A DNA stretch of 64,000 nucleotides from Cliona cf. orientalis (lineage: Eukaryota; Porifera; Demospongiae; Clionaida; Clionaidae), in NCBI GenBank assembly GCA_963930775.1, contig OZ005707.1, positions 3,534,001-3,598,000 of the forward strand. Direction: 5' to 3'. Below the pieces are notes generated by a model, which saw only the letters and a program-made list of their open reading frames with translations, was not told the origin of the DNA and did no database searches. Numbering within the stretch: the first letter of the stretch is position 1; every line of letters begins with the position of its first letter. Shown piece by piece: positions 51,454 to 63,345 of the stretch. The position numbers and the translations under genes were made by a program.

Positions 51454-53904
51454 TCAATACTTCTGTTTTTTTTTCTTCTCAATCCACTCGAACATCGATT
51501 TGTAATTAAGTCCAACAAATGGGTTCATATTGATATCATTAAACTGTGAATGCTTTCGACCAACTTTTACAACTAATACTTCATTTTTTAGCAATACTTC
51601 CACCACTTTGGTTACGTCATCATAATCATCTTTGGTACAATGAGCTGACGTCATCACTGGTACATTGCTTTCTGTGTCAAATGCTTCCCTAATTTTACAT
51701 AAGCTAGTCACAGATCTGGCTGCCCGTCTCATTGAATGTTCAGTAAGGTTTGACCCCATGCTGTGAATGATATCCTTAAATAGCCCATTAAGATGTTCGT
51801 TGTGGAGGTCACATGGGATGTTGTGGCCTGCACCTCCATGTGTGTTCACGAATCTACCCCATTTCACTTGTAAGGATAGGGATGGGGGGTAAATTGGCTA
51901 GCTGAAATTGTAATCTGAGGGCCTCCCAAGCATACTTTGTGTGACGGTCATGATAAAAGTGCATGAAGAACACTTTCCAATTCTTGCACACGATCTCACC
52001 ATTTCCATATTCCCAAGAACTTTTTAGTAGAAATGCTAGAGATGCGTAGTGACAAAAAAGACGAGTGTATTCATACACACCATCCTTTGTGGGAGTAAGT
52101 GGCTTCCGAAGAATAGCGTCACTATTGATGGACCACTGTTCTCTACTACCTATCGTGAGAGCTCAGCAATGAATTTCATCTTACTCTCACGGGTAGATAG
52201 ATTAGGTAGGTTTTTGGGAATTTCGTCAGACGCAGAAATTCCAAGAATGGAACAAACTGCTGCTATGTAATGCCCTTTCAAAACAGTGAGTAAAATATCG
52301 ACACATGCATTCATTTCAGTTTTTTGGCTGCAGGTAAACGTCGTAGGAGGCTGCAAAAGAAGTGACCAAGTGTTCCATGATCTCTGGATGATAACTTGAA
52401 CAATTTTTTCCATGTAAGCTGTACAACAGTATGTTTATTGACATGTTTTTTCTAATGCATGTAATACAGAAATACATGTACATGTACATGTGCATGTACA
52501 AGTACATGTATGCACAGGTACATTTCTGTGTGTTAACATGTAGTGGCATTCCCATGCCCACTGGTTAGTAATTATTATATACGTTTGCCTGTACATGCAT
52601 GTACATGTAGGTATGACAGTTTTGTACCTGGAGTATGTACGTACATGTACTTCACTCTAGTCACTTTCCCAGCTGCCCCCTCCCCATCTCCCCAAACAAA
52701 TTCTTAAGTAAACCCTCATTCATGTACTACATGTATCTTACTATTAGGAGATTCATCAGTGTGTGCCAGTCTTCACAAACAGGTTCAAGATTCTGGAGGC
52801 ATTCACGAGGAGTATCACCATCCATTAAATGGCGCTGTGCACAATACTGTCGCTCACAGGTGAGCTGATCTCCTCCAGAAAGCACCTTACTAGTTGGAGG
52901 AAAATCTTCCCCTAAGTAGTTGTGTGCTGTGATCATGATATCAAGCATGTCTGAATGTTTGGCCTCGTTCTTCATCAATACATCTAGAAAGTATGTCTCA
53001 GATTTCTTTGACATTTCTGAGTAGTATTGATGAGGAATGTGTTTAGGAACTATACCGGAAAAGAGTTTTAGGCATTTTATGTAGTCACAAAGTACCTGAC
53101 CAACCAATACACACAGGTGGAGTCTCAAATCTCTGACATCTATCTCATTTGGCAAAAATGATTCCGGTTTCAAAGTGCTGAGGTCAGCAGTACTTCCAGT
53201 AGAAAGGAGATCAGGCTCTGATACTCTACATGCCTGAACTCTCTTTGCACACTGTGTTGAGTTGGTACCACCAGCATTTGCTTCTTTCTGTGGGGATCGT
53301 CTTACTGTTTGATGTACTGTAATTAAGTACTATGCAATATTTAATACACTAGGGTGCACACATGTAGCTACCTTGATCTGGCTGTGGTGGTATGTTTTGA
53401 TTAATGGTGTGGAGTGGTAGAGAGGGGTTCATGTTATAATCTATAGTGTGTTAGAGTTTATTACACTTTTCTCTTGCCTTGTCTGCACCACCATAGCTCA
53501 CCTCTAAAGTCCAATCTCTTTCCTAACCCAGGCCATTTTATTGGTGGTTGAGATTTGAGTGTGTCCGGAGAAACCACACCAAGACCCCCCTGACTTGTAT
53601 CTTTTGGCCTCTTCTGCCCCTGCTTACCCATGCAAGATAGACTAATTTTGGCCTGATAGCTATTTTTCCCCATTGAACGGAGTGCATGAAGCTTGGCATG
53701 TACAGAATTGGCTTTATTTCTGCATGTCTGACAAATGTAGGGAGCATGTTGTGTGGAAGGTGCCACTGGAAGATCAAAAATGGAGCTCAAGATTTCAGGT
53801 AGATGATTCCTGATCAATAAGGGAGTAAAAAGACCGACACAATGCTTGGATTGGACCTTCCCCAGACAGAATCTGCACTCTAGTAGCTGAACAGACGTTG
53901 CCAT
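51454..53904 (-). pseudogene. zf-AD-like and DUF6589 protein gene, likely transposon-encoded
   Basis: Exon 1 starts at the ATG at 53904 with a zinc-binding module (CRFCLGKVQ ... YICQTCRNKA, about residues 10-65) of zf-AD type. Exon 2 (about 53315-52740) runs from QKEANAGGTNSTQCAKR to PRECLQNLEPVCEDWHTLMN. The next block (52413-52150) gives QRSWNTWSLLLQ and KGHYIAAVCSILG. 52140-51868 gives REQWSINSDAILRKPLTP and EALRLQFQLANLPP. 51867-51454 gives WGRFVNTHGGAGHNIPCDLH and NGLFKDIIHSMGSNLTEHS, the signature of DUF6589. Frame changes lie near 52145 and in a run of six C near 51885. The second could be a sequencing error. DUF6589 proteins are expanded in transposons; the pairing with a RecQ-like helicase recalls AcademH elements. 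Confidence 0.7.
52462..52515. repeat. TACATG/CATGTA simple repeat
   Basis: A self-complementary run in an intron of the DUF6589 gene. Confidence 0.7.
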
Positions 53905-54794
53905 GATAGTTTGGACTCGAACAGCTGTGACTCGCGTGCGCGCGCTCTCGCCAAGGTCAGGAGGTCATTCCGTATTCTTTATACGTGTTGGACCGTTTCA
54001 TTTATCAGTGTAATATACACGTGGCAAGGGTTCATGTACGGAAAAATTTATGGTAGTTTTTACGGAAAATTTGACGCATGCACAAACTGTATACCAGGCC
54101 CTTTCTCCTCCCCCTCCTCAAAGGGCCTGGGGACGAGGCTAGAGGGCATACATAACAAGAAAGTATTACATAAAGGATAGTGGGGAGTCCAAATGCAAGA
54201 GTGAAGATGAGGTACTGTCCTGAGTAGGACATGTTCCGAGCTGGGGTGCCAGTATAAAAAATTTAAAAATTATATAGCGAGAGTTGATTCTATTATGTGG
54301 AGTAACTGGATGTTGATTGTCCACAAGTATTGATTGAGAGTCCAAAATGCAACTAAATTGAAACAAACAACAGGAGTATTGTCCTGTGAAGGACAGGATA
54401 GGATTGGGGTGCCAATATAAAGTTTGAAAAATGGTTCAGCAGGAAATGAGATTCCTTTATGGACGACCTTTTACCATATGCACCCTCAGCTACTGGGGAT
54501 ATAATATGGTAGTCAAAGCTCCTACTTGAAGGTTAATTGCATGCACTATGTACATTACCATAACTGCAATTTTGAAGTTACACAATATTTTCAAGCACTA
54601 AATAAACTGAGACCTAATCTCGTTCAAAATACATAATGTTGCATATCATCAGCTACTGGGGATAAGGTAATTGAAGTCAAAGCAAGCTTATCCCTGCTTG
54701 AAGTTTGATCTGGTTAGATGCATGCACTGTTATATACATTACCGTAACTGCAAATTTGAAGCAATACTTTAAGCATTAAATAAACTGAGCAAAC
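53905..54794. repeat. Intergenic with a solitary MITE end
   Basis: At about 54090-54141 lies one end of the TAGCCTCGT MITE family (read inwards from 54141) without its partner. At 54460-54790 a segment of about 150 bp (CAGCTACTGGGGATA to CACTAAATAAACTGAG) is present twice in tandem. Confidence 0.55.
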
Positions 54795-57700
54795 CTAATG
54801 GTTCAAAATGTACAATGTTGCATATGACCACGGCTCTGGGACATAGAGTAACTGTGGGTAGCGCTGCCTAAGTGTTGCATCATTCCAAAGATAAGCTGAC
54901 CATATCCCAATTAACACCAGGACAATAATGCTGCGATAGAGCAGCCAGCGTGCATTGCAATCCATCTGTCCTCCACTGTGACGGTGGTAGCACAGCACAA
55001 CGAGCATAGCAATGAGCATAATCAGGAAGATATGAAATATCTGTGCCTCTGTGACAACGTACCACTCCTCCAGCGCACTTGGGATCAGAAGAAGCCAAGC
55101 TCTGACAGACAAAAGTGTCTCCACATGCTTGTCAAAATTTCCACAAAAGACCAAAAAATATGATATAAAGAGAGGGATACACCATAGCTCATGGCCAAGA
55201 TATTCATCAAAGAAGTAAAGTAGCTGAAAGGACTGGATGAGAGCAGGTGGGGTGAGGTTCTTCATCAGGGGATTCTCTTGAAGGGGAAGGTGGTTCTTAT
55301 ATCCCAGAAGGATCAATCGATGCTCCACTGAGTCCCCCACGAGGTGAATACTAGCACCCATGACGAATACTATCACCAGAAACTCCTGAAACAAATATTA
55401 CGTAGCTAAAATAAGCACCAACAATACTTAACATACTAAGAAATTTCATAGTTGCCATAACATTGACTGCAATATAAAATTGATCATTATCTTATCTAGA
55501 CGGTTTCACCATGACTGCTTAGCCACAAAATACACACAGTGACAGAATTGGTTCTTCGTAGGCCCTTTACAGCTACACAATCAGGGTTCACACCAGTTTC
55601 AAGGAATAACGGGTGGGCTTGGCTCACAGAGTCTGTGCATGTTTTGTTTTGTTGTGTATGTTTATTTACCATTTCGAAGAAATATGGATATAAAAGGCAC
55701 GACACATGGAGGGTACTATGCTGAAAGGGCCAAGGAGACACTGGCAACAGTTGTTTATGTTACACATAGATATTCCAAGAGTTAATAAGGTTACGGGAGA
55801 CATGCAGTTCACCCATGCACAGTCATTCCCGTAGTGATTAATGGAGCATACCAAGACTAATGCACAGTGGCATGTCACATTTCGTCTATATGGCTTCTCT
55901 TTTGACCATTAGGAAGTTTTTATCTTGTTAAATCTCAGTGCATGTGTGAGGGGTAGAGTAGTGTGTGAGTGTATGTTAACATATGCCTGGTTTATACGTT
56001 GAAAACAAAGTGTCATTAGGGCTTTTATGGTATTTTCAAGATATGAATTATGTGAATTTTGTTGAAAATACTTTATCCAAAAGTTCTGGTGACCACCACG
56101 GCCTTCTCAACGAGCTCTCGATCAATGAAGCAATGCTGATGAAAGTAGCTAGACAGCTGTGTTGAAAGTATGGTTCACCATTACGCTTGGCATTAAATAA
56201 CCTTCTTTTGTGTGTGTACCGCTAGCTGGGAAAAGTTAAGATGCAAATGATAAACCTGGCCAACAAAGCATTTTCAGCAAAATTCACAATGCCACAACGA
56301 ACCTTATAACTGCACTTTGACTCGCAAATGAGGTACATATGTATGTAGCTTGGTAATAGACAGATACACACACAGAACGACTACTGTAACCCTTGAGCTT
56401 GCACCGATGGTTAAAATATTTTACTCACTTGTACATAGTTTGGGATAGGATGTATACATCTCTTGAGAATGTAGAGCATGCAGAAGCCAGTCATAACATT
56501 GTAAACCATATGTCCATAGTCACCAATGCTGGGCAGTGTCATTGGAAATGCATCAGAGACGTATAGGGCAGTAAAGCCTCGACCAAAGTCACATATCCAG
56601 TGGACAAGTGTTAAATTCAACCAGATGTCAAAGTGAAATGTTGACGATCTTTTAATGCTCTGCAATTTTAAGTATAATAATATGTAAGTACAGTTAGTCT
56701 GCTATCAGAGAGCTGAGCTCTAGAACATAATGCTAAAATTAAATGGGCGACAGTACTTGCACATGTATGTTACCAGGAACTACCTTTCAAATGGATTGGA
56801 ATGTACTGTCACACTTGCAAAATATTGCTATCATCTTGTACCTGGAAGTTTACATGGAAATAGTTTGCAATACTATTACAAGGGTAGTCTTGTTCTTCAG
56901 TGCTGGACGTATTCAAGGGAACATTTTGAAACTTTTGCACGGTTTTCATGTACTCTAAAAGAGACTCGCCAATGGGGTGTATATGATATTTCAATCATTC
57001 ATTATAATCATGCTAGTGTTTGGTAAGTCAGCAAGAAACTGAGACCATGGGTTGTGAGACACTAGCTTACTGTTAACTGTGATCACTTCATTTCTCAATC
57101 TTAAAAAAAACCACTGCAGAATAATATTATGGCAAATATGTAGCCACACTGAATGACTTCACTCACTTAGAAAGCATCAAATCATCTCAATCTCACTTTC
57201 ACTCTATCTACCCTACTCAAAATGGAGCGCCTGAAACATGCATGTTTCAGCACATTTCATGCATGGAAGCGACTTTCATGCGTTTTCCATGCATGTTTCA
57301 GGATAGTTTATGCATGGAATATACTTTCATGCATGTTTCATGTATGGAAGCTACTTCCATGCATTTTTCATGCATGAAACATGCATGAAAGTGTATTTTA
57401 TGCATGAAACATGCATGGAACATGCATGAAAGTATAAAACACGTGTGACAGATATACCATGCATGAAACATGCATGAAACGAAACATGCGTGAGATTTTA
57501 TCACTCCTGAACCATGCAATGTGTTACATGCATGAAGTTCCACATTACATCATACTGATTAGAAGCAGCTGCTTTGCAGATTTGAAAGTGTGAGACTTTG
57601 TGAAACCTTTAGTGCTCCAAGGTAAGTAGCTACTATATAGCCTAACTTGGAGAGCCATACTAAATTAACACATTGTTTTGTATACCCCATGTAAAATTAA

Positions 57701-60298
57701 TTTCCATAACTATAGTGTGGGTGTAAGTTTATTTGGCTGAAAGAGTGTAAATAAAAGAGCTTCTTTAGTTTGAAAGTTGTCCCCCAGGCTAGCATTACAG
57801 ATATCAAGGTTACAGATAAGAATGTGGTCCCTTATTTCAGTCCTCAAACTCACCTTGGGGTCTCAGTGCTAGTTACTGAAGTATCCTACAATATGTAAAA
57901 GACCAAAGGGGGGAGGGGGGGGAGGGCCAGTACGTATACAATGCCATATAGCTATGTGAACACTGAATATGGTTTAGCTGCTAATCAGTGGGTAGTAACT
58001 CACTGCTGATATATTCATATACCTGTAGTTTTTCAGAATGTGTATACCTTTGCTATAAAAATTATGTATGAGCTGCTCTAAATCTCATATCTTACAGCAT
58101 AATATGCATGTCCATAGGTGCCAACAAGCTTTGTCTGTTTTCCTTAAAGCCAGTATCTACATATCTATAAAGAGCATACTTGCCTATGCAGGAGCACAGT
58201 GCCTTATGCTTACAGCAAGTATAAGTACAAGTACTCTGTCCAAGGGTTATTAAAATATGCCTGTAGCTGTACTGTGTATGCACACATGAATGGAATATCC
58301 CAGTATCATGGAATGCGCCTGTACTACGCATGGAATACGCCTGTATCACGCATGGAATACACATGTACCACGCATGGAATACGCCTGTATCATGCTTGGA
58401 ATATGCTTGTACGACGCATGGAATACACCTGGAACATGCAGGTTTCATGCATGAAATATCCATATTTTTCATGCATGGAACATGCATGAAACATGCATGA
58501 AATTTAGGCACCAATCCATGCATGTAACATGCATGTCCCATACCTGAAAAACGTCCCAAATCCCTGCATGTTACATGCATGTTTCAGGAATCATGCATGT
58601 AACATGCATGAAATTTCGAATTATTCAATATTGTCACTGCAAATTTCATGCATGGAACTTTCTGGATTTGGGCGCATGAAATGTGCTGAAACATGCATGA
58701 AACATGCATGTTTCAGGCGCTCCATTTTGAGTAGGGTACCCAGCAAGTAAATCTTTTTTAAGATCTTAAGCAAGATTTACATCTTATAAGATTATCAGAC
58801 CTAAGATGTTTCATATTCTCACAAGATCTTATAAGATAAATTAAGATGTGTTAGTAAGTTCTTCAGATCATATCTGTACATCTTATTCTGAAGTAAGATC
58901 TTAGCTTCTTACTACTCATCTTGACTGATCTTAGCAAAGATGATAAGATCTTAGTAAGACTTGCTTAAGATTTTCTTGCTGGGTATGCACACAAGTGTTT
59001 CTAAAATTTAACAATTTTTCCTGTCATCAATGCCGTTGGATTCACCTTCTCCATTACCTTTCAAGAACCTTGCAAGATCTAGTAAGTTCTCCAGACATTG
59101 CCAACATACATGTACATTGTACACTGTCACTTCTTGACAAGGTGTGCAAGATTTGGCACATTGTATAAGATCTTGAAGGGATTGCAAGATCTTGACAAGA
59201 TGTTTAGTAGGGATATATACAGATCCAAAGATTCAGGCATGTACATGTACCACCTGTCAATTCAATGGCGTGCCCACTACTGCTACATGGGGCCTGTCAT
59301 CCACAAAATTCAAATTTTGAAATAAAATAGAACCCCTTATCAATTTTTGGACCCTCTTCTCTAGCTACATTTGCACATGCACCTTGCCACTAGTAGCGAA
59401 AGCCATATCTGTCTCAGTTTTAAGCTCCATCCCAGCATTATGGTTTTTATCCCCAGTAGATGGTGCTATGAAGGGGAGAAAAGTTGATGAGAAACAATAA
59501 TATACCTCATTGTTTCTCACCACCTCAGTTCATGGAGGATGCTCATTATCATTATTCATTATTGAATTGAGCACATTCTTAACCATACCATCACACAGTA
59601 CTTAGCACTTGCAATTTTTAGTTTCGACAACCATTACGTATTCTTGAGCATGTACAGTGCACAGGCATCAGAATGAATAACGATTTTGTAAGTGCACTGT
59701 TCAAAAAAAGTAAGTGGGTGGGTAATGAGAAACAATGAATCGCATTGGAGTGGCCTAAAGCCTCTATAGCAAGCGGGGTGAATTTTAGCGCGGAATTTCA
59801 TTTGCATGTTATTGAAATATTCAACTGTGGAAAGATCTATATAATTATAGGTACGTAGCTGAAGATCACAGGTTAATGCTGCTTGGATGAACCCTGGAGA
59901 CTAACCCGGCTAACCATTACAATAAAATTTTCACACTATGCTCCATAATGTTCCTAGATCAAGGTTCACGTGCTCATTTGTTGTGTGCGCGAGGTATGCT
60001 GCTTGAGTTTAGTGTCAGTAAGGCAACTTGAACTTGATACTCTGCTTCTCGACCCAATTTTTGGAGAAAACTTTTGTTGAGAGGTCGGGTTTTATTACAT
60101 TCTGAGCATGCGCAATAGATAGTGAATTAGGACACGCCCAGTTAATTGAATTATAGGCCGCTATCCTGAGTCCGAGAAACACTTGGAAGTGGCCTAATGC
60201 CTAATGTTGTAGTGCCTCCTCACCAATTTCTTGGAGATGCTAGGATCGTCAGCAGCAGGCTTCAAACTCCTCCGAGCACGTAGTTGATTTTCCGACAT
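54795..60298 (-). CDS. CLN6: CLN6 transmembrane ER protein homologue
   Basis: An ER membrane protein that, with CLN8 in the EGRESS complex of mammals, helps move lysosomal enzymes out of the ER; human mutations cause neuronal ceroid lipofuscinosis. There are three exons with phase-0 joins: 60298-60224 (25 codons, MSENQLRARRSLKPAADDPS), 56659-56429 (77 codons) and 55385-54795 (196 codons and stop), total 298 residues against 311 in human. Matching motifs are FHFDIW, LPSIGDYGHMVYNV, FVMGASIHLVGDSVEHRL, FFDEYLGHELW, WYVVTEAQIF and WLWNDATLRQRYPQLLYVPE. Several hydrophobic segments fit the multi-pass topology. All splice sites are GT-AG. Exon 1 was found by eye from its start, phase and donor, and is the least certain part. 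Intron 1 (3.6 kb) contains two adjoining MITEs. Confidence 0.87.
55386..56428. other. CLN6 intron 2
   Basis: About 1.04 kb between the donor at 56428 and acceptor at 55386. No repeat ends or other genes recognised. Confidence 0.7.
57211..58736. mobile_element. TA-flanked element with CATGCATGAAA repeats
   Basis: Both ends carry at least 38 bp of perfect inverted repeat starting CCCTACTCAAAATGGAGCGC. TA at 57209-57210 and 58737-58738. About 250 bp next to the left end and 450 bp next to the right end are made of palindromic CATGCATG and TTTCATGCATGAAA variants. No transposase. In CLN6 intron 1. Confidence 0.9.
58739..58983. mobile_element. TA-flanked MITE with AAGATCTTA repeats
   Basis: Ends CCCAGCAAGTAAATCTT and inverted CCCAGCAAGAAAATCTT, TA at 58737-58738 and 58984-58985. 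The interior is mostly AAGATCTTA and TAAGAT variants. It shares its left TA with the neighbouring element. 245 bp. Confidence 0.88.
58986..60223. other. CLN6 intron 1, right part
   Basis: Near 59060-59210 CAAGATCTTG-like strings resemble the interior of the MITE to the left and may be a remnant. Nothing coding was recognised. Confidence 0.4.
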
Positions 60299-61146
60299 CA
60301 GGCGCCTTGGTTATGGCTTAAATAGTGGCCACTCACGAATTTTCCCTATTCCTATAGATCTACGTAACTAGCTCCAGTCATATATATAGCTATATATGCG
60401 TGAAATTAAATTATTTGAATGACGTCATTGAGCGCGAGCGGGAGGTACTAGGTCAAGCATGTGCATGTGCAGATATCGCTGACTAGGTGTTTCAAGGTAG
60501 CGATTCCGGACGATCGACCTAGGCGCATAAAAGCAGTTATAACTCAGCAACAGAGGGGATTGCAACAAAAAAAAAAAAAAAAAAAAAAATCGCAAGATAG
60601 CTTAGGAAATTTTCTTTCATTTAAGCCTCGAAACAAGCGAATCGGTTGAGTACACGCCTTGCAGATTTAATTTTTAGCTCTATGGAAAAATGTATGGAAA
60701 AACAATAATCGGCGCGTAAATAGGGCACACTTCAACCTTTCAACAAAAACACATATCGCTGAATAGGCCTCACCGAGTGGAAGCTATTGACACCTTAACC
60801 ATATAAATTTCTATTGCCGCCAGTTTGCACCATCGAGCCGAAATTTTAGGTGTCCGGAATCGCTATTTAAGGTCAAGAAGTAGCCTTACTTTTCATGTCG
60901 ACCATTTTGGTGTCCCATGGTCGTGCTACCTCTCAGAACCGATGAACGTGAGTTAGGTGTCTGAAATGCGGGCATCTGGGTGGTATGCTGCCCTCAGCAG
61001 CTATCATTCATTATTCGCTAAGCAATCTCTAGTCGTCAGATGGACAGGAGTAGTATTTTTGCGCCTGTGGAGCAGAACGGCAAGGTGTATGGTGCATGTG
61101 TACTGTAGGTGTGTATGCTTGTGTCGTGGTGCACCGGTGGGATATA
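60299..61146. other. Upstream region of CLN6
   Basis: Probable promoter side of CLN6. It contains a run of about 24 A near 60566-60589. Plus-strand frames at 60461 and 60957 have no recognisable domain. Confidence 0.35.
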
Positions 61147-61324
61147 CCTGGAAATTTCGTGTACAGAAACTTTCGTATGATAAACTTTCGTGTAAAAATA
61201 TTTCGTAGGAACGACCCCTTACCGCATTAGCGTTAATAGTGCATACTAATTTTCGTAAGATTAATTTTCGTAGCCGCCACCGACTACGAAAATATTTTTA
61301 CGACGAAAATTTCCAGATTTACGG
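61147..61324. mobile_element. Small TA-flanked MITE with TTTCGTA repeats
   Basis: The left end CCTGGAAATTTCGTG and right end (inverted) CCGTAAATCTGGAAATTTTC, with TA on both sides (61145-61146, 61325-61326). TTTCGTA recurs inside. Related in style to 2991-3427. Confidence 0.65.
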
Positions 61325-62680
61325 TATGTCCTATTTCATGACATTGTGAGCGCCAACCCTTGCGTAAGAGTGAGGTTTTGACATAACACGGTACTTTATA
61401 AAAGTATACACCTCACAGTTATTATTGTGCTGACATACGTGAAAATATTATTCGAGCCGGGGCAGGTCAGCTTCATGGCCGAAATAAAAATATGTGGAGA
61501 GCAACAGCCAAAAGTTGGCAACGCATCGACAAATCTTTATCAGCTCCAACTGTAGGATATCCCTACATACCTATTCTCTCGACCGTGCTGATGTTAACTA
61601 TTCAATTGCGACGATGCATATATATATCCCTACCGTTGAACTACAATGGTATCGTTTTAAATTTAAGCGAATCCCGGTGTACTCGAAACCCGCGCGCTCC
61701 GCAGGCGCACGGCCCAGCCCCTTACTATATTGCGCTGTCCTCTAACCAGCCTGCTCAAATCAGACATCCTATGACGCAATCACACGCGCATACAATATAC
61801 GCGGTATGGATTTTGGAGGGGGGGGGTTTTAGATAACAATTGGTTGGGGTAATTTTGCGCTGATACGATCGCGCCACACGGTTTGCTATGCGTGAACCCC
61901 GGGCGGGTAGCGATTAATCTCGCAACGGGCTCAGGGTACGGCAGTTATGCCGACTAACGCGTATTGCGGAAATACGGTCACCTCTAGTAGCGATTCCAGA
62001 CGTCCAATTTCTCGGCTTGATATCGCTAAGTGGCGGCGATAGCAATTCAAACGATTAAGGTGTCGATAGCTTCCTCTCGACGAGGCCTATTCAGCGCTGG
62101 GTGTTGCCTGTTGAAAGAACAAAGCTTGTTCGAGTTACGCACTGAAACAGATTTTTGCATGCAAATTGCCATAGAGCTAAAAATCAAAATCGCAAAGCGT
62201 GTGGTTAACCGATTTGCTTGATTCAAGAGTCAGAAGAAAGGCCATTCACTCCGCTAACTTTTGGTTTGTGTTTCCTGTTCATAGCTGAATCCATTACCAA
62301 GTTATGGCTGCTTTTATTGCCAGAGGTCGATCGTTCAGCCGGACTCAGTTCATAGCAACACGTTACAAGCATGATCGATCCAGCGGAGCACAGGTAGCGA
62401 GTACCTACACGTCTTGCCGCTGCACGCGCTAGCGATGCGCCTCTCGGCGCGCCTAGAGTCGTACTGGGTCATTAAGGAGTTTCGACTGCAATCGTCGGTG
62501 TCCTAACCTAACAGTACTTGAACCCAGGCTGCTCTTGCTACATCGGGCTCTTCTTGCCGTATTAGAAAAATTCTCTCCTTACAACCATATTGCGTATATT
62601 TAGTATCAATGGTCAAAAATAAAAGTCCAGTTACCGGATCTGAGAAAACTCGCCTTATTCATCAATCCATGAAACTGTAT
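61325..62680. other. No gene recognised
   Basis: Short plus-strand frames (61472-61552 starting MAEIKICGEQQPKVGNAST; 62030-62221) have no family resemblance and no clear splice partners. No repeat ends seen. Confidence 0.25.
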
Positions 62681-63345
62681 ATGTGACCGGGTTTGGGAAA
62701 ACCCTCCGTAAGGGATCCGCGCGCGATTCGCGCAATGCTCGTTTTTAGTAGCTCAGGTCGAAATTTGTCAAACTCCAGATTTTGTCATATACATGTCGAA
62801 CAACCTTTCTTCTAACAGTTACCGTTGTCTACGGAGGCTAGTCGTGCTATACAAAGGCGAAATAAGCCTTTATATTGACCCACCTACTCGGCCCAGCTGC
62901 CGTACCCAGAGCCCGTTCCTATGGGCGCTATTGAGGTCTCCTCCTCCTCCCTAGATACTGTACGTTCGCTCACCTTTTAAGCTTCTTGGGCATCTAACAA
63001 CAATCGGCTGTCGTTGTCGACAATGAAATTCAACTCTTGCTCGATCTTTAAGTTCATTTCGAACGGCTCCGCCCATGTCCATTTAATTGATTTCCGGGTC
63101 ACGCGTAGTATGCGGAAACACCATACGCGTGCATAGCAACGCCTTTAGACCGCAATTTCTCGATTATTGGGGGTGTGGCGCGATCGCAAACAAAGCGCTG
63201 TATCTCCACAACGACGTGCGCGATCAGCCTAAGACTTGAACGCGAGGAGTTAGCTCTATGGTAGAGCTTATGAACTATGCATCAAACTCAATTTTCAGAA
63301 AAAAAATCCCATGCGGAGGGTTTTCCCAAATCCGGTCACATATAT
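62681..63345. mobile_element. GTGAC-ended non-autonomous element, unbroken copy
   Basis: Ends GTGACCGGGTTTGGGAAAAC and inverted GTGACCGGATTTGGGAAAAC, flanked by ATAT. It serves as the reference for the exploded copy at 30414-37990. Confidence 0.8.

Noticed and set aside
57298-58580. Repetitive frames rich in Met, His, Cys and Ala on the minus strand
   Set aside because: They are translations of CATGCATG palindrome repeats inside a non-coding element.
61472-61552. 26-codon frame MAEIKICGEQQPKVGNAST
   Set aside because: A reasonable start context, but too short and without a donor before its stop.
62030-62221. 63-codon frame MAAIAIQTIKVS
   Set aside because: No family, splice partner or conservation evidence; length is within chance.
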